Assembly (NCBI GenBank): GCA_034509735.1 | Contig: JACGWO010000002.1 | Location: forward strand, 44,223,702 to 44,287,701 | Reading direction: 5' to 3' | Origin: Sesamum alatum | Taxonomy: Eukaryota > Streptophyta > Magnoliopsida > Lamiales > Pedaliaceae | Length of the DNA stretch: 64,000 nucleotides | Made by a program: the position numbers and the translations under genes | The notes under the pieces: generated by a model | Databases searched by the model: none | Told to the model about the DNA's origin: nothing | What the model saw: only the letters and a program-made list of their open reading frames with translations | Part shown: positions 12,549 to 24,102 of the stretch, piece after piece | Numbering within the stretch: the first letter of the stretch is position 1 | Layout: every line of letters begins with the position of its first letter

Positions 12549-13636
12549 TGAAATTTTCATAATTTTGTTATATAGCTATCATTTTAGATCACTCTTTTTT
12601 TCTTTTTTTTTTTTTCCCTTTTTCTGGCTCCGGCTTCAATTTTGTGATCCGGGAAAATGTAAATTTTTCTGCTGAGATCAGCTTCATTCGGGAGATAATT
12701 AAATTATATTTTCGCATCTATTAACCAACACAAATTGCATTTTTTATTTCAATCATACTGCATTTTCTATTTTATTTAATATATACATATCACGTGTATA
12801 ACATCTTTACTTGGATAAAATAAATAACGTATTTTTCATATACATGAACATGTATATGCAAATTGAAATAGAAGATAAGCGGTAAGATTTGAAATAAATA
12901 ATTAATTAGTAGTAGTGAGTATATGCATCATTAGTGCACTGATCTCTCCCTAATTAATTGTGAATTTTCTATTAGCAACTTGATAAGAATGGTGAATTTG
13001 TCATCAAGCACTAATTCCTTTTAAGTGCTAGTGATTAAGAGAATAAAGTAAAGAAGATGATCCAAGTATATATGCTTGATTAATGATAACACTCGGATTA
13101 TGGATTTAATAATAAGGTGGCCGGATTTGGTCGCCGGCGGTGGGCAAGGTGGCCGGAGAAAGTGGGCTCCATCGGACCCCACACCTCAAGAAAGGCATGA
13201 CTTGCCTTTGAATATTGCTTTGTTACTTTTGAGCTGGAAAAAGGGTTCAAATTTACTTTAGTTGGAGAGCCGGCTCACATGTATTTTGAGGGTGTATGAA
13301 ATAAATATAAATAATGAAAAAACATTTACAATGCCAATTTTTCATGGAAAATTAATTTTAAATATGCAAACAATTTGCATATTTTATGTTATATAATAAT
13401 ATTGTATATATATATTTTATTTAATACATAGAAGGTGCGAGTATAAATAATTTATTTATGTATTTAAACAAGTCTTTTAAACACGTGGTATTTTATAATA
13501 TGGTGATTTATTTTGTCGGTCGTTGAGGTTAAGCCTAATTATACACAATATTCACCTCCTTTGAAAATTATAGGTATATCTCTGAGGGATGTTTGTGTGA
13601 AGTTTTTACACTGGATAAATAATGTATGTAATTACA

Positions 13637-13924
13637 AGGGTAAATTATATTTTACCAATTTTGCAAGTTACCGTATATGACCCTTTTTTGGTCAATTTTT
13701 CTGCTAGAAAAATATTACATGAGTGCACATCGTGGTCTATATAGTTTATCTTTCCACCTAAGTAGACTTGTGGATTGATTTTTTCCAACAAAAATCAATA
13801 AAAAATGATCATATATGGTAACCTGTAAATTTGATAAAAATGAAATGACAAGTTGACAAAAAAATACTTTAAATGACAAAGCGTAAAACGAAATATATTT
13901 TGAATGGAAAATGTAATTTGCCCT
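13637..13924. repeat. Inverted-repeat element, about 288 bp
   Basis: AGGGTAAATTATATTTTACC on the left is mirrored by GGAAAATGTAATTTGCCCT on the right. The flanks (13520-13636 and 13925-14003) look like arms of an older related element, so this may be a nested insertion. Confidence 0.6.
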
Positions 13925-14089
13925 AGTTACAAATAAAATTTCAAGGAGTAAACTAAAGATACAGGACAATAAATATTTATGTAATCGAATATAATTTACC
14001 TTTATAATAATTAAAATATGAAATATATTGGAATTGAGGAGGGGGGACAGGAGTGGGTGATGATGTCACATAATTGCCATTTTCTTGGG

Positions 14090-14290
14090 ATGCAAATTGG
14101 GAGGAAGGTGATTGGTGGGGTTGTAGTTGGAAAGCTACGTGTGATCCACTAGATCAGCGGACAGGCGCGTGGATAGGCGGTGCTCTGCGGCGATCCGAGG
14201 CCGTATACCTAGTGCCTCTCTCATTCAATGCAGCCGTTACTACTCAAGAAATTTGCGCCTGCTCTTTTAGCTGCTCCTCGTGACTCTCAA
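14090..14290. other. GC-rich unique island
   Basis: About 200 bp with markedly higher GC than its surroundings, including ACAGGCGCGTGGATAGGCGG and GCGGCGATCCGAGGCCG. The frame across it has no recognisable domain. A degraded exon or a conserved non-coding block are both possible. Confidence 0.3.
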
Positions 14291-16210
14291 CCTCTTTTCC
14301 AATTGGCCTTCCGCCCCTTTTGCCATTTAAAATTATATAATAAGTGTAATATATTTATTTTTATAATTGTGTGTATAATTTAGAAAAAACAACCAAGTCA
14401 TATAGAAAATGTATCACACTTACTCTATAATTAGTGTGATTCGATCGGATTTGATTCGGACAAGAATTTCCCCCCTTCTTTGTTCATAGAGATTGTAGTA
14501 ATGCCAAGGTGAGTAGCTCTTTATTTATATTAATAATAGTTATGATGGTAAAAAAAAAATAGTTGGAGTGCAATTATTAGAATATTATATAAAAAATTAC
14601 ATTAGAATATAATATAAATCTCTCTCTCTCTCCTTTTCTTGTTCTCCCTCTATTGTCAATGAGAAGTGTGGCATATTTATGCTAATATGCTATATTCATG
14701 TCGATTTGATAAGTCAACATTTTTTTTTCTTTTATCTTCTTTCCTTCATCACCACCTTCTTTTTTCGGGATGTCCACCTTTTTTTTTTTTTTTTTCTCTT
14801 TTGATTTCTTCATCTTTCTTTTCAGGATTGACGACCTTTCATTTATAAGTTGGATTTTCTCCATCAAGTTACATATCCATTTTAATACAATTGTTGGTTA
14901 ATGATAAATTGTTATTGAATTTTGATAATAATATATCAATGTAAATTCGTGATGTTATAGTATCTATACTATATATAATTGAAGAGGGGTGAATTGGTGT
15001 CTCAATTATTTTGACATGTCAATTTTAATATTTAACTTAATTTATTAATTTATTTATTAACTTCTCATCCACCCACTCTTCAAAACCCCCACCCCACTAT
15101 CTCCAACTATAAAATTACCTTTGTAAATATTCAGTGTTAGCTATTTTTATTTTTCTTTCTCCCACTTCAAAATTTTCTCTTTAAAATTATATATTTTTAT
15201 CTCAGTTATTTTTATATTATTATTTTGTCTTAACATTTATGTAGTCTCTCATTTTAATATTATATTTATTTTGCTTTATTTATGAAAAAAACCAATTAAA
15301 TATCTTTGCACACACATTGAGTGTGCCACATATCCCCAGTATATATAATTGTTTTGTTTGAAAAAGAAAAAAACAATAATTGTTTCCTTTTTGGGCCAAA
15401 AAATGGAAAAGGGCAGTAATGATTTTGAGTAATTAAAATAGATCAAACAAATTAATAGAGTAGAGACATGTTTGGGCTAGTTGGCCCAAAGGTGAGGCAG
15501 AAATAAGTTTAAGTAGTTAATATCAGTCATCAAATTCAGATCAGTACAGATCCATCATAGTATTGGTCCAAACAAGTCCCTCAAATTGGCCCAAATATCT
15601 TCATATCTTGGACTCATGTTTAACAGTTGCTATTGACTGATAAAAATTAAGAAATGGTTGGCTATGTAAGTTCTAACACTAGGAGAAATATAATTTTTAG
15701 CTAAAATTAGTTATTGTGGTTAAATTTTTTTTATAGAGAATACAAATTAACCACGACACCGCAACATTTATTGTCATTGTTTCTGTAAGTGATATCAAAA
15801 TATTAACCATAATTAAGATCACAACAAATGTTTTTTTACCATAGTTAAAGGCTATGGCAAATATTAATTAATTATGGTAAAAATATAAGTTTTCGTATTA
15901 ATTTTATTTGAAAGTGGTTAGTAATATTGATTTTATTACGATTCTTAAGTCGTATTTCTTTTCATTATTGAGTGTAATGCCTCTCGACTATCTCCCATCC
16001 CAAAGTCACCGAAGTTAGATGGGCATTTTTTATGCATAAGAAATTTTTTTGAACTAAATCAATCACACAATAAGTGTAACATTTCTATTAAATTATGCAC
16101 AAATAATACACATATAATATGATTAGTTCAAATTTGAGATGTCATCAAGACTTTGCCCCCACCATGCAAAATCATTGATCTTTAGAAATAGATCCAATAT
16201 TTACAAAAAT

Positions 16211-16610
16211 GGGTAAATTACAACATAATTACAAATACCCTCTCGTTGTTTAAAAAATTACAAATACCTCCTTGAGGTTTGTAATTTTTAACCAAAGGCT
16301 TGAAATGGACCATTTTGCCCTTAACTTTTTTATTAAAATTGTAGCTAAATCAGCCGAGGCAGATTGCATTATTGCTCTTGTGTGTAAAAAACTTAAAAAC
16401 CTTCTCCCTACGCATTGTAGTAAAAAAAAATTTAAGAATTAAACAAAAAATAATTTAGTGTGTGAGGGCATTTTAATCGGTTCACCCATAAAAATGGATA
16501 GAAATGGATTATTTATTAAACGATTATAAATCTCATGGGGATATTTATAATTTTTTAAACAACAAAGAATATTTATAATTATGTCAGAAAAAATAACCAT
16601 AATTTACCCT
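16211..16610. repeat. Inverted-repeat element, 400 bp
   Basis: GGGTAAATTACAACATAATT on the left and AATTATGTC...CATAATTTACCCT on the right form arms of about 90 bases. Both arms carry a TTGTTTAAAAAATTA(C/T)AAAT(A/C) word in opposite orientation. Confidence 0.75.
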
Positions 16611-16944
16611 AAAAAAGAGAAAAGACTGGTACTAGTCTGTCAACAACAGCAATGTTCACAAGATGCAATGACACCCATGTTCCTCCAAGACATCCACTCC
16701 TGCTTACACATGATGCATGTGAATCTTTTTTCACTCACTCTAACAAACTCAACCCCGAGCAATTTCACTTATCACGTAATTGATTTGATCTGATTAAATT
16801 TAATTTAAACAAGGTTGATGATATCATGATCTTATTAAATTTAATTTTAACAAGTTTGACGATGTCATGATTTTACGGTAAACCAATTAATGAACACTTA
16901 AGTTACAAAAATAGAAAATTATGAGTGACACTTCAATTTAGACT

Positions 16945-17415
16945 AGAGAGGAAGGATTGCGCATGCGCCATGTCTATCGGTCAGGTTTCTATATTTGATT
17001 TATTATTTGCTTTTGATCCGGGTGGCAGGTACGATTCTTGGTGAGGTCAATGCTCGCGATCTCGATCTATCATCCAGAAATGCAGTGGTACATGAGAAGA
17101 GAAAACACATCAGGCTAGTCGGGATGGTCCCCGACAAAGACCCTCCGATGCTTAAGTCAGCTCAAATCCGAGATGGTAAAAGTGCGATCTAAATAAAGTA
17201 GTAGATCGAATGCAATTAATAAGTCTTACCATAAATGCAGTGGGATAGATGTATTTATAAGGCCAAACATGTGTACTTGCTTGGTCCACGTGGCTTCATC
17301 TCAAGACTTAAGCTGTCAGAGGATAAATGATCAAGATTTCGGGTCTTCCCAGGGTGGGTCTCGATCAGAGTCGCGGGTAGCGACCCGACTGTCATGTGCG
17401 CGGATCCTAAAACCC
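16945..17415. repeat. LTR-like remnant
   Basis: Contains GACAAAGACCCTCCGATGCT, a TATTTATAAGGCC stretch and GGGTCTCGATCAGAGTCGCG, paralleling the order of motifs at 6893-7240. No internal retroelement coding sequence is attached. Solo-LTR status is an inference. Confidence 0.35.
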
Positions 17416-18306
17416 ATATATAAATTTAGCACCTTCTCAGAGTTATTCGTGTCTTTTCTGTATATATGGGGTACAACCTCTATCAGTTTTATTCTTTATT
17501 CCTTTTTTGCCCGTCACTACAAATTTGTCAATGGTTAAATTATAGTTTCCCATTTTATTGAAAATATTCAAAGAAATAACTTAATATAAAACAAATTAAT
17601 TCCTTTATTATTTACCAATTCATTGAGATAAAAGTAAAGCCAAGAAAAGAAAAAAATCAAAGGGTAATGACAAAAACGTTGTTGTCGTGTGGGCAAGACA
17701 TTCAAAGATACAGCAATTGCAGTGAAAAGGAAGCGAAGGCAAAAGCCAAAACAATTAGGACCAAGTTTTTCTATTTTCATACTCAGCTGCCTGAAATTGA
17801 ATCAAATATTATGATCAGTACAAAGTCAGTGTAACTTATCCTGTCACCATCACACCGTGAAATCAATGTCAATTATAAGGATAGCCCATCCCATTCTCAC
17901 CCACAAGAGACCCGACCCGAAACCCGATACGTATCAGTTAACCCAAACCCGGACGGACTTTTTTAACTTGTATATGGGTAGAGTTCTAAGACATAACTTT
18001 GGAGTTAGTAAAATTGAGGAAAAGTTACATCCACATTTTATGAGGTTAATTGGACTTAACTTTGGAGGTTTAGTGTAGTAAAATGAAATTAATTAATTCA
18101 GATGGTTTGGAGAATTTTTCAGTTTTCTTGATTGAATTTATAAATTTGTTATTACTACGTGATTATAATTTTACAATAATTTGAAAATTTGAGTATTTGT
18201 TGATGTCTTAAAATAATTTTAAATTTTTGAAAATTTCAATTTCATAATAATAGGTGGATTACTAGCACTATTATAGACTAAAGAGTTTTGAAGATAAAGT
18301 AAAAAA

Positions 18307-19027
18307 GGGAAAAATATATTTTTGGTCCTTGTACTAAGGGCTAAAATTGATTTTTGGCCTCTAAATATTTTGAAGCACGATTTTGGTCTATAATCTTTTC
18401 AAGTATTACAATTTTGGTCTAACCGTCAAAATTGGGGTTACAGTTAATGAAATTTGGAGAACACGGCCATGTTAACCAACACGGCCTGATTGCTTTCTTC
18501 ACATTCGCCGCTTTTACATCAATCTCTCTACTCTAAATCCTCAGTTGTCCGACTATATCTGCCAGCCCACTACCACCATTTGAGAGCCCATCCAACGGCA
18601 ATCATTTTGCACCCCTACCCATTGCTGATCAGCCCACTTCAGCAGCTTCTCAACCTTCTTGCACCCGCAAAACCCTTGCCCACGATCCCCCTTTCTTCTT
18701 CCCCTTTTTGCCATTGTCCATCGATTTTCGCCAGCACACCACCATCATTTGAAAGTTTACTCCACAACGATCAATTTCCACCCTCACCCATCACCTTCTG
18801 CTCTGTTGTCGGTGAGATCTCCCATTCTCCTTTCTTTTCGCCATCGTCCCCCCTCTCTTCACTGTGAAACACAACTGTATTCTTCTATTCCATTAGGTTT
18901 AACCCTAATATTATCGATTGGACTAAAATCATAACATTGTGAAAAAGTTAGAGACCAACATCGTGCATCAAAATATTTAGGGACTAAAATCAATTTTAAC
19001 TAGTATAAGTACCATAAATGTAATTCA
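18307..19027. repeat. Long-TIR element with a GC-richer, gene-like interior
   Basis: Left arm TTTTTGGTCCTTGTACTAAG is mirrored on the right by GGTACTTATACTAG in inverted sense, and the arms match for about 110 bases (AAAATTGATTTT, CTAAATATTTTGA). The interior (about 18490-18880) is C-rich and contains two degenerate direct copies of about 170 bp, seen as GCCAGCCCACTACCACCATT versus GCCAGCACACCACCATCATT. The layout recalls Mutator-like elements that capture host sequence. No target duplication is clear. Confidence 0.55.
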
Positions 19028-19572
19028 ACCAAATAAAAAAAACCACCCCAAACACTCCAAAGACATCCTTTATTCCAGCTATAAAAGATTGGAATGGGAC
19101 AATCAAAGATTTGGGACAGCCCCAACTCTGAACCCATACCCATAATGCATTGCACGAATACCCCACCCCTTCCATTATGAACTTCAACCCTCTTTCTTCT
19201 TTCCCCTTTTCATGCACTTTGTTTACCCCCACACTCCCAATAAGTTGTAAATTCTCACGTCTCTCCCTGGACCCCACCTCCTTTGTCTGAACTTTTATCT
19301 GGCTAAGACTAAGCCATATGTCCTCCTCTCATTGGCCATCTCCCAGATCACCCTCTACCCCTTTCCCAACCTCCTAGGGTTTCATTTTATACTTCAGTCT
19401 TAACTCTTACACACTACTGTCTTAAATCAAAAGCAAAAGAAAAGTAGAGAATCGTTCTTACTTGATTTCACTCTGCAACTTCTTGGAGTAGAGAGAGAAA
19501 GTGAAACTGAAGTGAAAAGGGTGTAGAGAAATTGATTGAGGAGGAAGAAGAAGAAGAAGGGAGATCGTGAAC

Positions 19573-20684
19573 ATGGGGGGTGAAACCTGGAGCTTAACCG
19601 CGAAGCTATGTGACTCATGCAAGACGGCGTCGGCCACCGTATTCTGCCGCCCTGACTCCGCCTTCCTCTGCGTCGCCTGCGACGCTAAAGTCCACGCAGC
19701 CAACAAGCTGGCGTCGCGCCACGCCCGCGTCTGGGTGTGCGAGGTCTGCGAGCAGGCCCCCGCCTCAGTTACCTGCAAGGCGGACGCAGCTGCTCTTTGC
19801 GTCACGTGCGACCGAGATATACACTCTGCTAACCCCCTTGCTCGCCGCCACGAGCGTCTCCCTGTCGTCCCCTTCTACGACGCCGCTTCGGCGACGAAAT
19901 CGTCTCCATCTGCCTCCGCTGCTGAAGAATTCTCTGAGGAGGAGGCGGAGGCCGCTTCGTGGCTGCTTCCCGACCCGAATAGTAAATCGGAGGAGGAATC
20001 GGAGTCGCCCGAATACAAATCTGCTGAGTATCTCTTTAGTGATATGGATCCGTACCTGGATCTTGAATTGATATCCGGGGAGCAGAAGCCCCACCATGTT
20101 GTTATTAATGAGCAGAAGCAGTACTCTTCCGACGGAGTTGTCCCCGTGCAGAACAAGAGTGAATATGGATCGGGCCAGTACCCGGGACCGGTTGTTGATG
20201 GGTTTCCGACATATGAAGTGGATTATCCGGGACCTAAGCCTTTTATGTATAACTTCACCACGCAATCCATTAGCCAAAGTGTAAGTTCGTCTTCTTCTTA
20301 ATTGATTCTCTTGTTAGCGTAAGAACTGAATTCACAGCTGTGCTGAACTAATCCATTTGCAAAAATTGACAACAGGTATCCTCTTCGTCGCTCGATGTCG
20401 GAGTGGTGCCGGACCACAACGCCATGGCCGACGTTTCCGACAGTCTCGCTAAGACCGACGCCGTCCCGATCCCAGTTTCTGGGATCGACAGAGAAGCAAG
20501 GGTGTTAAGGTACAGAGAGAAAAGAAAGAACAGAAAGTTTGAGAAAACCATTAGATACGCCTCACGAAAGGCGTATGCAGAGACCAGACCAAGAATCAAA
20601 GGGAGGTTTGCTAAGCGGTCGGAGCTTGAAGTTGATTCCTTCATTGCAGCCGATGCTTCATACGGCGTTGTCCCAACTTTTTAA
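19573..20684 (+). CDS. COL: CONSTANS-like zinc-finger transcription regulator (two B-boxes plus CCT)
   Basis: Nuclear regulator of the light/flowering type, 338 residues, from two exons (19573-20280 and 20376-20684) with a 95-bp intron of GT-AG type. B-box 1 (about residues 13-50) and B-box 2 (about 56-93) keep their C/C/C/C/H/H ligands: C13, C16, C25, C33, C36, then C56, C59, C68, C76, C79. The CCT domain (about 275-317) starts [20 protein letters not shown], and the protein ends YGVVPTF, a VP-type motif associated with COP1 binding. The [10 protein letters not shown] linker between the B-boxes favours the COL3/COL4 side of group I. The first true ATG is 19573. The intron position just before the CCT domain is characteristic of the group. 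Confidence 0.95.
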
Positions 20685-21275
20685 TAAGGAGAATTGATTA
20701 ATGTAAACCGAATTTTGGGAGTTCAATTGTTAAGCCTTTGTTGTTGTTGATGTTGTTGTTGTAACACAAGTCTCTCATGTATATATTGCAGTGTTTTTTA
20801 TTGTTATCCATTTTGCAGTGAAGTGCTCGCAGCTTTGTGTGTAATGTAATCAAGTTTTGATCATCTAGAAATTTTCTGTTTAGACGACTACTTAAGATTA
20901 TTAGATAGCCATGCAATGCTTGTAGGTAGCTTGATTGGATTTAAGATGAAGGGTTGACATTTATATGTTCTAATCTTTTGTTTTAAATTAATGTTTTGAA
21001 TTTCACATGTATTCCCATTTTATGTTTGTTTTCGATTCGTTCAGAATTCAATTTGATTTAAAGTATTGTTTGCTCTGATTTTACACGAGTCTCGCAATTT
21101 TCGACTCAAAACTCCTTGCTTACAACCACGTGAAAGAGTTACCTACACCAATCATACTACATATAATTATCAATAGGGATTCATTACTTCACGATTAATA
21201 ACTAGTTATTTAAAGTAATTTGGTGCAATATGTGAGAATTTTGGCTAGACTTAATGTAATTAACTTTTGCAATTA

Positions 21276-21456
21276 GGAAAATTCTAGCTCGAATTAGGTT
21301 CGGCAAAAACTGAACCAATCATATAACAAATGTAATACACTTGTCGTATAATTGATAAACAATTCAGGAAAAGTGATTAGTTACATAACAAGTATACCAC
21401 ACTTGTTCTATAATTGATTTGATTCGATTAAACCTGATCTGAACGAGAATTTTCCC
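21276..21456. repeat. 181-bp MITE, reference copy of a family with at least five members in the window
   Basis: Termini GGAAAATTCTAGCTCGAA and, inverted, GGGAAAATTCTCGTTCAG. The interior carries two copies of a CAAGTG/CACTTG motif (AATGTAATACACTTGTC and AAGTATACCACACTTGTT). Related copies: 14373-14474, 24637-24715, 50829-50948 and 60489-60662. Confidence 0.7.
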
Positions 21457-22093
21457 AGCAATTAACAAGAATTTTGATTTGGTCTTGATCAAATATTTTC
21501 TTGGTATGTGAAGTAAAATGGTTAATTTGATCAAATGTGTTAGTAAGAGAGGTGGTTTAGGGTAAATGCATGCAGTTGGATTTATTATGTGGGGCGAATA
21601 TTATTAATATTAGGTGAAAAGTATGGAATGGATAGTGATGAGTGATGAGATGAGTTGGGCGTATGGGCTTCGCTTTCAACTGAGTTTGAATTTTCTCTGA
21701 TTGGTTGCTGTCAGAGACTGATGCCATGTGCACCTGCCTCACACTAATTACCTCCTTTGACTATATATATAAAAATGTACCATTTACACACATATATAAT
21801 AATATTATAAAGGAATAATTACATTTGTATCTTGGTTTATGGTATGTTTATAAAAATTATTTGTTTTTTCACATAAATACATGCACTTTTAACAGTAAAA
21901 AAGTACGAATAATTTGTTTATCAGTGATGTTTCTGGAAGGTGTATATATAATTTTCTAAAAAATAATAGTGATTTGTGAAAATAACATCAACATTTATGG
22001 TGAGTGTATGTTTTAATTATCTAAAAATAAAATTATTTGTGTAAACAAACTATTGGTTAGAGAATGTAAATGTAATATTTCTTTTATAACAAT

Positions 22094-22788
22094 AGGATTA
22101 GATACAGTTATCACCCTTGAAGTATTCTCTCATATCAATTACTGGCCTTAAGTATTAAAACTTTAAAATAAAAAACTCCTAACTCTTAATTTTTAAGTTG
22201 AAAAAGTTCAATTTACCCTTTAAAAATTGTTTTTTGAAAAAAAAAAAACTGAAGAGATTTCTAAAATATCAAAATCACCTTTGTCCAAGCTTTATTTAGT
22301 TTTAGTTTCACTTGTTCATCGTACTCTTTTCATTTTGGTAATTCTCAAATACTTGAAGCTCATTTTATTTTAGTTTCACTTGTTTGTCAAACCAAGTTAT
22401 AAAAAAAATTATACATGGATATAATTACCATATATATAAATATATATTAATTGTATATTTTATAAGTAAATATAAAAATATATATGTATGTATATATTTA
22501 TTTTTCATTTAATTTGACAAACAAATTAAACTAAAATAAAATGAGCATAAAGTATTTTAGAATTATGAAAATAAAAAGAACTTGATGAATAAGTGAAATT
22601 AGAATTAGATAAAATTTCGACAAAGGGTGATTTAGGCATTTGAAAATTTTATTTATTTTTTATTCAAAACATAATTTTTGTAAGGGTAAAATGGACTTTT
22701 CAAACTTAAAATGAAGGATCAAGGGTTTTTTTAAAGATTTTAACTATGTGGGATGGATATTTCAGGGATGATAATTATATTTAACCCT
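22094..22788. repeat. Large palindromic element, about 695 bp
   Basis: The left half from GGATTAGATACAGTTATCAC is mirrored by the right half ending GATAATTATATTTAACCCT. The arms stay similar for more than 200 bases; both contain TTTTTAAGTT/AACTTAAAA, a TTCAATTTACCCTT word and a (T)TTAGTTTTAGTTTCACTTG block. Only a short AT-rich centre is unpaired. Confidence 0.75.
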
Positions 22789-23641
22789 AAATAATAATAA
22801 AAAATTAAGTAAAGCTGATGTGGTGTGTGGATAATTGGGTGGGGCACAGTGTATCAAATTGTGAAAGGTGATTGGCTGCTGGGATTTCCTGATTTCTCGT
22901 GAACCACATTTAGTTGCATATGGGTCCCATTCCCACTCCCACCAGTGCCGTACATCAAACTCCACTCATATTTGCCTTTGTTTTTATGGTAATTTTATTT
23001 ATTTCTAAGCAGTTTTATCTTAGAAAGGCTGAAATTTATTTTAAATATGAGAAAAATAGAAAATTAAGTTCGTTCATATTAGATTGTCAAATTCCAAATT
23101 AGGTTCTTTTTATCCAACTATTTCGACCAAAAAATATGCTTTTATTTTGTGAACAACTTATAACTCCCGTCATTGTTGCTTTGAATTTGAATTACGCATC
23201 TTAATTTATTGGGACTTGATTGTACCATATCAGTCTTAAAAATATAAGATAAACAAAAACTAAGAAAGCATTAGGAATTTATCGTAACTTTTTTTTAGAG
23301 AATATAAGTGAGAGAACTATAATGGATAGTCTAACTCAGGTAAATATTTCTAATTTTACATGATTTTATTATTAATAATTCGAGTTCTTCAAATTTCTCA
23401 AAAATAGGCTTTGTCATTAAAAATTAATTTCAATATAAATTTATGCTTTAGTGGAGAAACAAATGGGGAAAGAATTTGAGAATTGATATTCTGGTCGACT
23501 TGGTTACCAAAACTCTTTCCCCAAAGGTTTATCAAATTCATTCCAAAACTAATTCCTCAAAATTTGCTTTGGTATATAATAATGGCAGAAGTAAGATGTT
23601 CAAATTCGGGCATGATCTCTTATCTTTAGACTACCAGTTGT

Positions 23642-23940
23642 AGGGGAAAAAAATGTAATTTTGGTCAATTAATACAGGATATGATGAAAGTTTCAGTCCA
23701 AATTGATTCGAGATTTGAAATAAAAATTATAAAAAAATTTAATTTGATCGAAGAGTTTAAAAATTCCCAATTTCTAAATGTCACAGGCAAACCATTTGGT
23801 AAATTTCGGACAAATTAAAATTTGTTGGACCAAAATTGTCATTTTTAATAAATTATGGTCCTTTATTGCAATCTTGAATTGATCTGAACTAAAATTACCA
23901 TCACCCCAATAATAGTAGACCAAAATTGTATGTTTCCCAC
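23642..23940. repeat. Inverted-repeat element, about 300 bp
   Basis: AGGGGAAAAAAATGTAATTTTGGTC on the left pairs in inverted sense with GTGGGAAACATACAATTTTGGTC on the right, so the shared core TACAATTTTGGTC-like word stands at both ends. No coding capacity. Confidence 0.6.
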
Positions 23941-24102
23941 TGGTTGTATGATATGAAAAGTAGTTTGTGGAATCATTCTATGCTTACAACCTTTTCCCCA
24001 TATATCAGTTTAAATAGATAACGGTTAGCTCCAAAGTGGTGACGTAACATTTGAGTCGAAGCCAAAAAGGTCCAAAATTGCCTCCGGCTCGAAGCGCCTC
24101 TT

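Larger units (their letters stand above)
12549..19572. other. Gene-free interval between GDU and CONSTANS-like
   Basis: Holds inverted-repeat elements at 13637-13924, 16211-16610 and 18307-19027, a truncated MITE copy at 14373-14474 and the LTR-like remnant at 16945-17415. There are GC-rich islands at about 13110-13200 and 14090-14290 that I cannot assign. Poly-T/poly-A runs near 14720-14810 and 12595-12620 create spurious frames. The last 500 bp is presumably the CONSTANS-like promoter and leader (TTTATAC at about 19387; a purine-rich GAAGAAGAAG leader just before the start). Confidence 0.55.
20685..24102. other. Interval between CONSTANS-like and FKBP13 genes
   Basis: The first few hundred bases are the likely CONSTANS-like 3' untranslated region. 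The rest contains repeats at 21276-21456, 22094-22788 and 23642-23940 (separate entries), AT microsatellites near 21765 and 22430, and otherwise unremarkable AT-rich DNA. No coding region is supported. Confidence 0.55.

Noticed and set aside
19567..19572. Two extra N-terminal codons for the CONSTANS-like protein
   Set aside because: They begin with GTG; the first ATG is at 19573 and fits the leader context.
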